A stretch of DNA of 64,000 nucleotides from Lagopus muta (taxonomy: Eukaryota; Chordata; Aves; Galliformes; Phasianidae), in contig NC_064435.1 of assembly GCF_023343835.1 (NCBI RefSeq), forward strand, positions 67,652,134 to 67,716,133, written 5' to 3'. The translations under genes and the position numbers were made by a program. Below the pieces are notes generated by a model, which made no database searches, was not told where the DNA came from, and worked only from the letters and a program-made list of their open reading frames with translations. Shown here in pieces: positions 63,046 to 64,000 of the stretch (its first letter is position 1; every line of letters begins with the position of its first letter).

Positions 63046-63475
63046 GCAGGTGACAAATTTATTATACAGAAGACATACACACCTCAAGTTCAGCTGTATC
63101 ATCACCTGATACAGAACTTGTTCAAAGCTAATAGTTTGCTGTTAACAGATATGTAGGCTATATCTTATGCTATAACAGGGAAGAGGACAGGCTGAAGCAA
63201 CCCAATGAGAGCAGGGGTTTCCTGACCTGTAGTCATGCCTGAATGCTCAGAAGTTGAAAAAGGAAAGACCCAAAGAGAAATTGTGCTGATTCACACTGAT
63301 TGCAATTTGACCTAATGTAGAAATATTGACGCCTTACAAAGTTTTTCTGTGGAATCCATATTATCTGGTTGAGAAGAATTACAATAGGACTTCCAGGAAG
63401 GTGAAGGAAGATGCTGAGGAGAAGCTGATGGACTTTTATTTGCAGGTGTAGGACTAGTAGCCAGTGAAGGGGCAA
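63046..63475 (-). other. Terminal-exon-like or retrocopy-like block
   Basis: On the minus strand, TTCTTATTTTTGAATCTGTACTTATATTTAG forms an acceptor ending at 63476. It is followed by 53 open codons to a TAG at 63312-63314, about 265 bases of 3'-UTR-like sequence, and AATAAA at 63058-63063. The open frame is Ser/Pro-rich (PSLATSPTPANKSPSASP near its start) and ends CKASIFLH. Such composition is typical of disordered C-terminal tails. An alternative frame is also open across 63475-63233. A23 directly after the expected cleavage point suggests a reverse-transcribed mRNA end instead of a native exon. The sequence upstream (63477-64000) reads like intron rather than mRNA, which argues the other way. 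I do not recognise a gene. Confidence 0.4.
63058..63063 (-). terminator. Polyadenylation signal AATAAA
   Basis: Canonical AATAAA on the minus strand, 12 bases before an A23 run. It is the natural 3' signal for the terminal-exon-like block to its right. Confidence 0.5.
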
Positions 63476-64000
63476 CTAAATATAAGTACAGATTCAAAAA
63501 TAAGAAATAACTGGAGGACTATATGACCATAACCATGCTTGTACATTGTATAAAACCATTTGAACACTAAAGACAGAAACAATCAAAAAGCCATCTCTTT
63601 TATCTCCCATTCATTTTCCAAATGCTCACAATTAACAAAGTACAGGTTTCTGTACTCTATATCAAGATAGTTAAGAAAGAAACAAATATTTAATTGATGG
63701 TTCCCATGGTGTCTGCTCAGTACAAACACTCCCTTATTAAAAAATAGTTCTGTTAACTTCAGCTAGGATACTATTCCAAGTCAATAATGTCGGAGTAAAG
63801 TCTTAAATACATCATCCATAGATGAAACATCATCCATGAAGCAATAGTGCTGTCATTCCAGCTGAGATCCCATTAGAACAAGTTACAGATTTACTAGTAA
63901 AAGTTTATTTAGTACTAACACAACAGTGGATTGTCATAGAAACATACACCTTCCAAAAGAGAGGCAGTAAATACAAGAGAGATGTTCTTCAGGACCTTGT
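63476..64000. other. AT-rich sequence at the window edge
   Basis: No open frame or recognised repeat. If the block to the left is a true minus-strand last exon, this is the end of its preceding intron. Confidence 0.4.

Noticed and set aside
1..64000. tRNA, rRNA, CRISPR, operons or other prokaryote-style systems
   Set aside because: None of the characteristic structures was seen, and the repeats identify the DNA as avian nuclear sequence.

Overview
The window looks like bird nuclear DNA, most likely galliform (chicken or a close relative). The base composition is AT-rich and CpG-poor with many A/T homopolymers. The dispersed repeats are avian: several CR1 LINE fragments whose 3' ends carry the ATTCTATG-type terminal repeat, a non-autonomous mariner of the Galluhop type, and pieces of long avian LTRs. 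No bacterial-style gene, operon, CRISPR array, tRNA or rRNA was found, and no recognisable protein-coding gene could be assembled. Most open frames are chance frames or run through repeats. The window is best read as a gene-poor intergenic stretch or part of a very large intron on a macrochromosome; the sequence alone does not separate the two.

Layout: 1-4.2 kb holds a short CR1 tail (891-999) and the best preserved CR1 copy (3602-4205). 4.2-22.8 kb is mostly unique AT-rich sequence with homopolymers, TA-rich tracts and one CTCF-like motif near 19.7 kb. 22.8-23.35 kb is the mariner element. 24.4-26.5 kb is a repeat cluster: a decayed minus-strand avian LTR, an exon-like GC-richer block, and two minus-strand CR1 tails. 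31.6 kb has a second piece of the same LTR class and 34.05-34.18 kb a CR1 tail. 42.2-42.5 kb is a distinct LTR-like promoter block on the minus strand, with two AP-1 sites, an E-box inverted repeat, a TATA box and a downstream splice donor. 43.0-43.8 kb is GC-richer and contains an exon-like open block. 46.8-47.2 kb and 59.4-60.0 kb are older CR1 copies; the second still shows remnants of the ORF2 protein frame. At the right edge (63.05-63.48 kb) lies a minus-strand terminal-exon-like or retrocopy-like block: acceptor, open Ser/Pro-rich frame, stop, AATAAA, then 23 A.

Nothing here forms a multi-gene system. The points most worth checking are the right-edge terminal exon or retrocopy, the 42.4 kb LTR promoter with a possible first exon, the exon-like blocks at 24.88 and 43.64 kb, and the CTCF-like site. 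Family assignments come from recognition by eye, without database comparison.
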